DNA of 64,000 nucleotides from Dendrolimus kikuchii. Lineage: Eukaryota; Arthropoda; Insecta; Lepidoptera; Lasiocampidae. The notes beneath the pieces are model-generated. The model ran no database searches and was not told the origin of the DNA. It saw only the letters and a list, made by a program, of their open reading frames with translations. The DNA is taken from contig CM034392.1 in the NCBI GenBank assembly GCA_019925095.2, positions 15,572,387 through 15,636,386 of the forward strand, read 5' to 3'. A program made the position numbers and the translations under genes. Positions 12,571-22,286 of the stretch are shown here, one piece after another. Numbering within the stretch: position 1 is the first letter of the stretch; every line of letters begins with the position of its first letter.

Positions 12571-15059
12571 AGTTTCAATTCCTAAGTTAACGCAATTCAG
12601 TATTAAAATCGATTTCGGCATTTAACTTGCTAGATTTAAATCAGATTTTAAAATCCAAGTTATCAATTCACAGTTCCAAATTGATTTACCTTGTCTAGTT
12701 TCTGAAAATAGATGCTTCGTTGATCTAAATTGTCAGTACATATTGAATAACTGAATCAATTATGGAGTCGTTTTGTGGGATCACTTGATGTGCCACGGCA
12801 ATGTCGTCGTTGGATTGGAAGCCACAACAGCTCAACCCGGGGTAATTGACTCGTGCTGACCTCGAGCTGCTTCGGAAAAATTCGCCGTGGCTCGGTCCCC
12901 ATCGTCGATTTACTGCGCTTGCTCATTTGTGATTTAATAGAATTAATATAATAGAAGACAAGACCTCTTTAAGAAATTGTAACATTAATTTCAACTCGTT
13001 AAATAATAATTAATTTTATAATTTCATATACCTATTTAAAATTTTCCCAACAAAATAAAATAGTAGCCATTACGAAATAACATTTCGTAATCAATTATAA
13101 AAGATGGCGTAATAATATCTAAGTACATTGTACTCATTATTAAGTCGCCTTTGTATATAAATACATTAGTGAAAGAATATTGCTGACGACGACATTCTGT
13201 ACGTGGAATACAGTCGTCAAATATAGCAACAATAACAATAAGTGGTGGAGTCGTGTTTCGGTGCGCATCGGATTTGTTTGCGGTCCCAGCGAGGCGAGGC
13301 CTTGACCGCGCCCGCGATGCCCTCTGCGAACGTTCGGTCCACGGCCCCAAAGCCCCACCAAATCGCCAACGAAGCTTGTCACTTCCCAGAAATTTCCAAG
13401 GCACCCGATCCAAACCAATTCCAATGTTATTACGCTTTCATTTCGTGTTTATTTACATTTGCTCCACGTGCATGTCCAAAATTGAAGTGTCGAGTTCACA
13501 AACCTTGACTCACTTTATGCTTTTAAAGAAGTTATCAAATTCCACATGTAATACCACACTGTAGTGAATTCGGTTATTAATTAAAGCCCTCATTGCTTAA
13601 TGTTATCTGATATTCAATTACAATTACGTTTTAAAAATACCGCTTACATATATTTGACCTATATTGTTTAATTTCATTATCAGTTTTATAGTACGAATAT
13701 GCAAAAGGCGGGACCCTTGCGGTTAACAATAGTAAAAAGAAGTCCTTGACCAAATTCTTCAGTCAGAAAAGTTGTTAAGTTAATTTATGAACCCAATTAT
13801 GGGGTATTATTCATGTAAATAAAGCGTGAAGCCCCTTTTATTTGGGCCGTGGAGTCCGGTTTGGGCACGCTCGTCCATTGTCCACCTTGGTGTCCTTCGT
13901 TTAGCGGAAGGCCATCGAACAACAATATTGTCCTTGTCAAACCACCCATTTAGTACCACGTGTGCCATTGAATTCTACACACATACTTTTACGTAACGAT
14001 GTTTGAATTATTTCTTTTTTCTTCTTTCCCCTGGAAATGATTTTGTTTTCATGTATCATGTCTTATATTTGATTTGTGATAGAAAGAATGATGAACATAG
14101 CGATAAAACGATCCCAAAAATAGATAAATGGGTTTATATATCAATCTAAATCCAAAATTAAGCTACGTAGACATTTTATAAAAGACTAGCAAACGGTTAA
14201 AAGCAATTTTAACATTACATTAACTTCAATTGAATTAACAATATATAATGTATTCCATACAAAAGTATTCTTTTTTCCATAATACAACTGACAGGATTAC
14301 AGTCAATCCTAATAATATTCAGACTAAACATAATATTGTTGTTTCTTTATCTCTCTTACGAATATCTTCGTCCTCCTATTTTGCTAATTTTAGCGAAGAT
14401 ACGAAATTTTAGTCTCATTAAACACGTGTCATTATAAAATCCAGAAGCCGAAAAAATGAAACCATAAATTGCAAACAATACGTCTAACATACGTTCTACT
14501 TTTTATTGTTGGGACAAAAAATGCATTCGATCAATCGAGATCATCAGTCGGCCTCATCGACTGTGGTCACAGCGAACAATAGAAAGTATACATGTGGCTA
14601 CCGACTGTCGATGGGCCTTTGCTTTTTTTCGATGGTTGCATATCTTAAATTTGTACCAAGGTACATTGTAATAAGGTTCAGATTAGTTAATAGGATACGG
14701 TGATGTGAAATTTGATATTCGCACCCCAAAATTAAAAGTGGAGGCAGCGGAAGAAACTAAAAAACAGGGTTCCTATTCACTTTCACGTTTTAATCGAAGT
14801 ACACACATGTCGCATAATCACTTTTTATGCACTCTGTTTACTTAAAGCCATTGTAAAATTTTGCGGCATTGCGTCGCGTTAGTTATCAAGGATACTCCAG
14901 GATGAATGAGGCTTAAGAAATTATTTTTCATTTATTTCTTATGCTATTTTCTTTTTATACTTATATAGTTATCTACCCAAAACATGCCTTTTACCATATT
15001 ACAAATTGAATAAGAAATTAAAAATTTGCGACTCCAACTATTTTGAAGCGTTAGTATAG
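12571..15059. other. Non-coding DNA; GC-rich patches near 12780-12910, 13240-13430 and 13850-13990
   Basis: Overlapping ORFs at 13036-13564 on both strands reflect low stop density in a GC-rich patch. None resembles a protein family. Treat as candidate regulatory DNA. Confidence 0.4.
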
Positions 15060-15520
15060 ATACTATCTATAATAATATTGTAAAACAGGACATGCCCGGG
15101 ACTTCGTCCACGTTTACTTTGAATACCCGCAAGATTCCCGGGATACAAAGTACCGCATTTAAATAAAGAATGTTAGCTATCTTTTTTACTGAAAATTGAA
15201 CCCGAACAACTACAAACCGCTCCCGGGAAATTTGCCGCCGGATTCCTGGGATAAAAAATATCACACATTTTATTAAATAAAATTTACAATCGATCAGTGA
15301 AAAAATCACATTAGAATTAGATTTTTTATTCTGGCCATTATAAATCATTCCCAGAAAAATTCCTGCGCGATTCCCGAGATAAAAAGTAGCGCAGATTTTA
15401 AGTCTAAAAATTTGCTGTCGATCAGCGAAAGCCGCATCGAAATCGGCTCTGTAGTTTTTACGTGAATCCCGAACAAACAGACAAGAAATCTAAAAAGATT
15501 GCATCGTGTTCTCTGTCGTT
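15060..15520 (+). repeat. Interspersed repeat with three internal sub-repeats
   Basis: The block GATTCCCGGGATA-AAA (with variants) recurs at 15133, 15241 and 15369, spaced about 108 and 128 bases apart. Each is followed by a GTA(C/G)CGCA-like and a CGATCAG-like block. The element ends in a CGAACAAACAGACAAG region, a layout common in lepidopteran non-autonomous repeats (family from general knowledge, not searched). Confidence 0.55.
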
Positions 15521-16369
15521 TACATAGTCTATTCCAGTTGTTTTTTAATCATTTTAATGTATAGACTAGAATTGAATTTTATAATATTATAGATTATAAA
15601 AGTACCGTGTCTGTACTACATTGAAGCTATTCGAAAAAACTTGGCATATATTATATGACTGATGGAGATGGACGATAATTTTTTTTTTAGATTTGTTATA
15701 ACAAAATAAGAACACTCCTAATCTATAAATACTTATAAATATTATTTATATAAAGTTGAGTTGTCCACATTTGTGTAAGTTCCATTTTTGCTGCTGTGGC
15801 AATGAATATAATAATTGTCACAATATTGTAAGACTTTATTTTTCTTATTAAAATATTTGTAATTTAATAATAACATTACACAGTGGCACCTACAGTTTTT
15901 CAAATGAAACCTTTTTTATAACATTGCACGTGGGAGGAAATTTGCGAAACCTTTTAAAAAAGCTTCCCTTTGTGCAAAAGGGAAAGTATTGAAGCGCAAT
16001 AATCACGATAAAAAGTGTAAATAAAGGGTAGCAAACACCTTTTAGTCAGATGGCGGCATAACCCTTTATGAAGCCGCCGAAGCTTAGATATTTAGTTATA
16101 GTTATGCTGATGGTGACGCAATCATCATGAGAAATGCCGTGAATCGAAATTGGAAAAAAAAACCTGCCTATCTTCTTTGGACAAGCGTGACGGGTACATT
16201 TTTCTTTCCTTTAAAATGGACAAAGCTGTGCCTAGCTGTAAAACTATCGTGAGCTTTTCTTATTGTTTTTTCTAATTTTTATTATAAAAATAAAATAATA
16301 CGGGCACTGTTAATGAAAATCTTGTTCCTATTTATTTATTAGCGAATACCTACGTAGGCACATCTATAC

Positions 16370-16577
16370 TAATACTAATAATATTATAAAGAGGTAAGGT
16401 TTGTGAGTTTGTGACGTTATAGGGGGTAATTAATCTCTGGATCTACTAAACCGATTTTAATTTTTTTTTACTGTTAGAAAGCTACGTTAACAGGGAGTGT
16501 CATAGCTTATAATATCATGACGTTATATACCACGGGAGCGGGACAGAGCGCGGGTGAAACCGCGCCAGGCCGCTAGT
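16370..16577 (+). repeat. Helitron-like non-autonomous repeat
   Basis: It runs from TACTAATACTAATAATATTA through an ACTAAACCGATTTTAAT block and AGAAAGCTACGTTAACAGGG to an end reading GGGTGAAACCGCGCCAGG and then CCGCTAGT. The start/end signature and the CTAGT terminus match a common lepidopteran repeat class usually assigned to non-autonomous Helitrons; assignment from memory. Confidence 0.5.
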
Positions 16578-16904
16578 ATTATATAAGGCTCATACGCACC
16601 AAAATTTAATTCAGTTATCATTTTTGACATGATAAGTTAAGCATCATGATTTATATAGATTAGCATATATGTACACTCATGTGTTACGTAGATAACTAGG
16701 AAAGGGCCTTGTATAGTAAATTTAAGTTAGATTGCAGTAAAGTGCCCTGAATAGCCGAGGATGACAAATAAGAAATATACAGCTTTTTAGAAATTAACAA
16801 TAACATCACACATTATCTAAAATTGTAGAGATCGAATTTCTATACAATGATAAAAAATTCTAAAAACCGAGTCAGGGGGATGTAAGAAGTGAAATAGAAC
16901 TAAT

Positions 16905-17133
16905 TTAGATTTTTTCAAATTTTGTTTCTCTGTTTGTCTGTTTATCTATCTGTCTGTCTGTTTGTACCGGTTAATCTCCGAAACGACTGGACCTATTTAA
17001 ATGAAATTTTGTATAGTGGTAGCCTATATCCCTGGTCAACATATAGAACACTTTTGATCCCGAAAAATTAAAAAGTTCCCGTGGGATAGTTAAAAAACCG
17101 CACCACGCGGATGATGTCGCGGGTATCAGCTAG
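16905..17133 (+). repeat. Helitron-like repeat, second copy type
   Basis: It has a TCTGTTTGTCTGTTTATC run, a CGAAACGACTGGACC block, and an end reading ATGTCGCGGGTATCAGCTAGT-like. This is the same design as the element at 16370 but only loosely similar in sequence. It runs straight into an AT microsatellite. Confidence 0.45.
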
Positions 17134-17138
17134 TATAT

Positions 17139-17211
<73 letters not shown>
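17134..17211. repeat. (TA)n microsatellite
   Basis: Nearly pure TA dinucleotides with one CA interruption. Confidence 0.95.
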
Positions 17212-17214
<3 letters not shown>

Positions 17215-17579
17215 AATCATTAATATGTTGCTAGTATAAATAATAAAAATAAGCTGAAAAATTACAAAATAATATAAATAAATAAACTATTTATCATTAT
17301 AAATTTTGCCCAAAATTGTTTTACGCGCGAAGAAATTCGACACATTCGCAAACAATCTGTTATGACTCTGACGCATTAAAAAGGCGTCATCAACAACACT
17401 TTTAAAAGCCGTGTGGCATCGGAAACGATCATGTTTTGCATAATTACAATAGTTATGAATAAATATAAAAGTAATTGGTAAGAGACGGTAGTAACATTAA
17501 TTCAGTTATTAGGTTCGAATTCTGGTATGGAATAAGTAGGCTGTACACGGTTTCAAACCGCGAAGCGCCTGCGCGCCTG

Positions 17580-17588
17580 TGGCCTTGA
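17580..17588 (-). promoter_or_regulatory. Candidate FTZ-F1 site 0.7 kb upstream of the E75A TATA box
   Basis: On the minus strand the sequence is TCAAGGCCA, an exact fit to YCAAGGYCR. It lies in a GC-rich patch (17545-17650) otherwise surrounded by AT-rich DNA. In the promoter-proximal region of a known ecdysone-cascade gene this is plausible, but a 9-base match alone is weak. Confidence 0.35.
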
Positions 17589-18252
17589 CCGGGCTGCGCC
17601 AAAATTTCCAGGTCGTTCACCCGCCGCGACGCCCACCGCCATTCGTTTATCTCGCATAAATAACATCTCGCACAAACAGAAAGCGACCGTATCTCAATTA
17701 CCAAAGAACTTTATTCCTTTATTTTCATTCAAAATACCGAGTTATATAAAGTCGTGTTTATGTATATCTATTATTAAAAGAAACTTGTTTATCAATAACA
17801 ACTAGGTACACACCGTGTTATGTCTTACTTATAACATCTAATACCTTATTACGTGCTGATGAAATTATGCCATCGAGAATTTTAAGAAATAAAGCACGGT
17901 TTTTACAAATAGTCAGTTGATTTTAGGATCAGCTTTAAGTATTTATAGCAATCAAATGCTTAAAGCTTTAAAGGAACTTTGTTCTAATTATTCTATAATA
18001 CTGTTTATTCTTTAGTCCCATATTTAACTACCTATAATGGTTTACGATTCGTAATTTGAATAATTTATCCCCTTTTAGCCAATTTTTTATATTAATAAAT
18101 GTTATGCGTAATACATATCCTTATAATTTAATCAGTGTTATAATCAATTTTCGTTTCAATTAGTAACGCTACAATAAAATACGTGTTAGTGGCGCCTACC
18201 TACTCTTGAGTGGCATACGTGCTTATGAAATCAATGGTCACTCTTTGGAAAT

Positions 18253-18293
18253 GGAAATATTTCCTGTTAGTTCCCCGGAAGCGAGTATAAAAA
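18253..18293 (+). promoter_or_regulatory. E75A core promoter: TATA box with upstream palindrome
   Basis: TATAAAAA at 18286-18293 is followed by a GC-rich leader that ends at the E75A start codon, 806 bases downstream. Just upstream is the perfect palindrome GGAAATATTTCC (18253-18264), whose binder is unknown. Transcription would be expected to begin around 18315-18320. No strong initiator was picked out, and the exact start is inferred. Confidence 0.6.
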
Positions 18294-18314
18294 GGTAAGC
18301 AAGCGAGCGAGCCG

Positions 18315-19098
18315 AGGCGGGTCGAGGCGGCAGCGGGTCACTCCGTCACGCGGCGACCTACAGCGCTTGCCATCCATTAGCTCAATTTCGTGTTCAAGTT
18401 CACTCGCGTTCCATCACCAAAAATATTTTGGTGGTGTGACGCAACCGGCAGTGGGCTACGTCCCACTCGTACGCCCGGGCCAGCGCGCTGTCGGTGCCGC
18501 TCTCGCGCGACCTTGGCCGCGGTGAGCCGCAAGGTTCGGGTCTTCGAACTCGCACCCGAGCGGGCCGCGGGGCGCGGAGCCGACCAGCTCTCCAATCGCT
18601 CGCCGCGCACGCCTGCGCGTGCTCGCGATTGGTCCGCTGTCGTCGCGGCAATGACCTCGTAGACCGGAGTTTGAAGCGCGCCGATCCTCGCACTGAAGCA
18701 CAAACTGACAGCTCCGCCGGCCGATAGAGGCGATATTCGCTCAGCCGAATCCACTCCGCTGCCGAACCGATTGTATCGCACGGAGCTGTGATCTTTTTGC
18801 AGACTTTCACTCTTAAGGGGAGGTTCGCGCGGCACCGAGCAGGAGCGCGCGCGACACTCGCTCAGTTCGTCCATCGAGCTCGAGTGGGAAGCACGCAGCG
18901 CGTGCAGCAGTTGTATCGCGGGACGAGCGACCTTCATCCCTCGCGACGGGCTAGCCGCGCGTTTCGGTCCATGCACTCCTGTCCTATATTCGGCGACAGA
19001 CTCGCATGACGGTTTATGTTTAATAATCGTCGGTTTTCGATGTGGTTTACGTGCAGTGCAGTGAGGAGAGGACTAATAAATAGTTTTAGCTTTAACAT
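18315..19098 (+). other. E75: E75A 5' untranslated leader (GC-rich)
   Basis: This is a strongly GC-rich stretch between the TATA box and the E75A ATG. In-frame TAA at 19093-19095 closes the frame just upstream of the ATG. Assuming the leader is unspliced, it contains upstream ATGs: 18651-18662 (3 codons plus stop), 18971-19009 (12 codons plus stop) and 19006-19023 (5 codons plus stop). Several long ORFs on both strands here (up to 199 codons, minus strand) arise from low stop frequency and are not supported as genes. Confidence 0.6.
18971..19023 (+). promoter_or_regulatory. Two overlapping upstream ORFs in the E75A leader
   Basis: uORF 1 runs 18971-19009. uORF 2 begins at 19006 and ends at 19023. 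They overlap in an ATGA arrangement, which allows termination-reinitiation, and the main ATG follows 75 bases later. Upstream ORFs commonly dampen translation; whether these do is untested. Confidence 0.45.
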
Positions 19099-19213
19099 AT
19101 GACTTTAGTGATGTCTCCGGATAATAGTTACGGGCGCTATGACGCGCCTACGCCGGCTGACCACACTATGATCAGCCCGGTGCATAAGGAGCGGGAGCCC
19201 GAACTTCATATAG
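19099..19213 (+). CDS. E75: E75A-specific first coding exon
   Basis: It encodes 38 residues plus one base of codon 39 (phase 1), starting MTLVMSPDNSYGRYDAPTP and ending EREPELHI. The split codon joins G with AG at 22177 to give Glu, producing PELHIEFDGTT, which matches the junction known from E75A proteins (PELNIEFDGTT in Drosophila as I recall it). Start choice: first in-frame ATG after TAA at 19093. The donor is G|GTATAC. This N-terminal A/B region is short compared with Drosophila E75A. It marks the isoform that carries both zinc fingers and is driven by the TATA promoter at 18286. Confidence 0.9.
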
Positions 19214-20734
19214 GTATACAGCTGATTGTAAACAATTCATTGATTAATGACACAACAGTTATATAATGTTTTGAAATAAATATGTTGTAACGAAAAAACA
19301 TTTTTCTTAATTTGTTTTTTAAATACAGATTTTATTACAAAATTGTCATTTACCATAAAACAATATTAAGAACAAAAATGTATTCTATAAGATCACTCTG
19401 TTATCAATATTTTTTTTAATGTTCAGGTAATGTGTGCTTTTAAAACAGGCATATATACTTCATGACGAGACAAAATTTTACGCATTATAATAACGGTATT
19501 TAATTTTACCATATGTTTATATATTAATTAAATTTACTATTTGACATATCTTATTTAAAAATAGAACCCAAATATTTATATTAGATAAACATAACATAAA
19601 CATATTTTATTAGATTACCATTTACCTAATATACACTGTTAATACCAATTTGTGAAATTAACAAATATATTTAAATAATTTATTTTAACGTAACAAAGAT
19701 GAAGCACCTATTACACCTAATTATTATAATAATATCAGGCATAAGCCCATCATTCCTTACTGATCGTAAAACTGAACTGGGATCTCCCCATTTCTGAAGA
19801 AATGGTGATTGTTAGTTCTCAAATATAAATAGCAATATCTAGGAACCGGTACCTAGAGCTTGCTATCCATTTATTTCCTTACTACTGGTTAAATTTTGAC
19901 ATAATTTCTACCAACGTGAAAATAGAAGAAGGAATAATAGTAACCCAGCAAAAGACAGCCGTTTATAAAACATATGTTCGTATTGATTTAAGCAGTAGTT
20001 CCATGCGAAAAAAGCTATTAATTTTGTGATTTATCGCTTATTAGATTAATTATATAACGTCAGCGCTACTGTTAAATTGAAAGGGGTATAATGGCAAATC
20101 CAACCAAACAATTTTCAATTGTTCACACATTCGCAGAACTAATATTTGATGGATCGATTGTTGTACCTTCAAGAAGGGTCCTCACAAAACAACTACAATT
20201 ACATAGAGTTAAATATCTGCAACTGCCAATACAAATCGATTGTGTACAAAAGAACCCCTTCATTACGGGGTGCACCCATTGATTTGACTTCGATACTTAA
20301 TGATCTTATCGCTTTCTATTAATCAATTCACATACTTTCCCATCAAATCGTTTGATAAATGAAATTGCGAAATAGTTATTTTTATTGTTACGGTAAACTA
20401 TCGAATGCAATAAGAAATCGTCATTACCTTTTCCACGGTGACGTAATAAAACTATAATAACAATAACATACTGGTGGAACGAGTCTCAGCTTCTAATAAC
20501 AGCTGTTCCAATAGACCACTTTTACTTTTCTCCCAGAAATATATGACTAGTTAGGTCGCCAGTAATACTCTACGTGTGTTTTGTAATAAATTCTATATAT
20601 TTTAGACCCCGTTTAACGATCTGTGCATCACAAGCCCCAGTTTTGTTACTTTGTTACAAACATGTAACACATATAACATAATATCGAAACATTCATGTAC
20701 AAGTAATTTGTAAATTTAATAATGCGTTAAGTCA

Positions 20735-21481
20735 ATGTGTTACTTATTCAGGAAACAAATTATGAAACGTGATTATCAACGTATATATTTACAAACAAAC
20801 ATCGCCGTGACACAAATAGCCAATGCTCAAGCGCACTTAGAAACACGGCGTGTTTTGCACCAACGGCGCGGTGCTGCGGCTGATGTTGGCGTTACGTGGC
20901 CGCAAAACTTTCTCGCGCACTTTCCTCGCCTGTTAATTGACGTAACGAACGAGCGACTCTCACACGCGCTGTTTAGAAAAACGTGCATGTTGCATCATAT
21001 GAGGAGAAATGGCTGCACGCCATTGATTCTGCTGCAACTGCACCGATTACGTGTAGCGGAGCTTTCCCCTCTCTATTGTGATCCCCACTGCACGAGCACC
21101 ATTGAATGTGGCGCTCAAAATGAAGCCGAAATCATTGTGTCGAGGGCGGCCATACGCCGCCACTACCAAAAAGAAAGTAACGCAACTATAGAAAGCGACG
21201 ACGTCGAACATCGACCCGCAGCGAGTGGTGTGCTGCCAGAAATAGAAAGTTTCATCCAAAAGGCTCGCTCCCTTAATAAACAAGCTACTGGACTACTGAA
21301 AGTGAGAGCTGTCAGGGGCACTGCCCCAACTAGTTTCCTGCTTGAGTCGACGCTCCCTACGCCTCGGGCTTCCCTCCTTTCGAGCCGATCACACATCACA
21401 TACCACCTGTTGCCGGCTTGCCGCGCTGCGGGATTCCGGCGTTGCGCTGACCCACTAACGAAATTACTTTGCCCATTATAG
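20735..21481 (+). CDS. Unassigned 248-codon ORF inside E75A intron 1
   Basis: It opens with ATG at 20735 (MCYLFRKQIMKRDYQ) and stays open for 747 bases to TAG at 21479. The composition is more GC-rich than the flanking intron. I see no signal peptide, membrane segment or known domain. His, Arg, Leu and Cys are frequent, without regular spacing. It has no clear splice donor in a phase that would join the finger-1 exon. It could be a chance ORF in a conserved regulatory block, a remnant of an inserted gene, or a small unknown gene. Length alone makes it unusual; coding function is unproven. Confidence 0.2.
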   Translation: MCYLFRKQIMKRDYQRIYLQTNIAVTQIANAQAHLETRRVLHQRRGAAADVGVTWPQNFLAHFPRLLIDVTNERLSHALFRKTCMLHHMRRNGCTPLILLQLHRLRVAELSPLYCDPHCTSTIECGAQNEAEIIVSRAAIRRHYQKESNATIESDDVEHRPAASGVLPEIESFIQKARSLNKQATGLLKVRAVRGTAPTSFLLESTLPTPRASLLSSRSHITYHLLPACRAAGFRRCADPLTKLLCPL

Positions 21482-21647
21482 TTCTATAATTTGATACTTG
21501 CTTGATGATAATGACGCTGTACTAATTATTTATTTAATTTATACATTAGATAAGAGAACCACGTTTTGAGAGATGAGTTTCAGCTCACTCAGTAATAAAA
21601 CTTAGATAGGCCTTTTTTGGTTTATATGCATTTTAATCGCGATGAAC

Positions 21648-21660
21648 AGGTCATTGACTC
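21648..21660 (+). promoter_or_regulatory. Candidate ecdysone response element (EcRE)
   Basis: AGGTCATTGACTC matches the EcR/USP inverted-repeat consensus RGKTCANTGAMCY at all fixed positions but one. It lies 2.4 kb into the E75A intron, about 0.5 kb before the finger-1 exon. E75 is a known direct EcR target in flies and moths. Function here is inferred from motif and position. Confidence 0.5.
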
Positions 21661-22106
21661 TATCTAACCAGAGTAGGGAGACACAGCACTTTCTAAAATA
21701 ACTATTCAGTGTCACCTTGACGCACGCAACAATTAGTTGCGTCACTGATTTCATTAGTGACTCCTTTGTTTTGTGTCAAATTTAATCGCATGGACACAGT
21801 AACATTTACATTCCTATTGACTCTTTTCAACTTACGTGTGTATGTTACGTGCCAAATCTGTCTATCACCAAAATTTATCCGGATCATACGTGTTCTTATG
21901 AAAAACCTACAATTTCTTCATAAAAAATGAATTCCAAAGCCAGCAATGGGTGTTTATAATCGATTTTATGAGTTTTTTACAACCACGATAAGGTCGATAT
22001 GGTAATAAATCACGTGTACTCGTGCAAATGTTTAGTTATACATTGGCAATTATTACAACTCAGGATGTTTGCAACCTGTTACGTAGAATTCTTCGAAAGC
22101 CTATAA

Positions 22107-22286
<180 letters not shown>

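Noticed and set aside
13036..13564. Cluster of overlapping ORFs on both strands
   Set aside because: They lie in a GC-rich patch with low stop density. Four mutually overlapping frames, with no family likeness, argue against coding.
18377..18976. 199-codon minus-strand ORF over the E75A leader
   Set aside because: It is antisense to a GC-rich leader in which all frames have few stops. It is low-complexity Arg/Ala/Ser-rich sequence with no domain, and overlapping ORFs occur in other frames.
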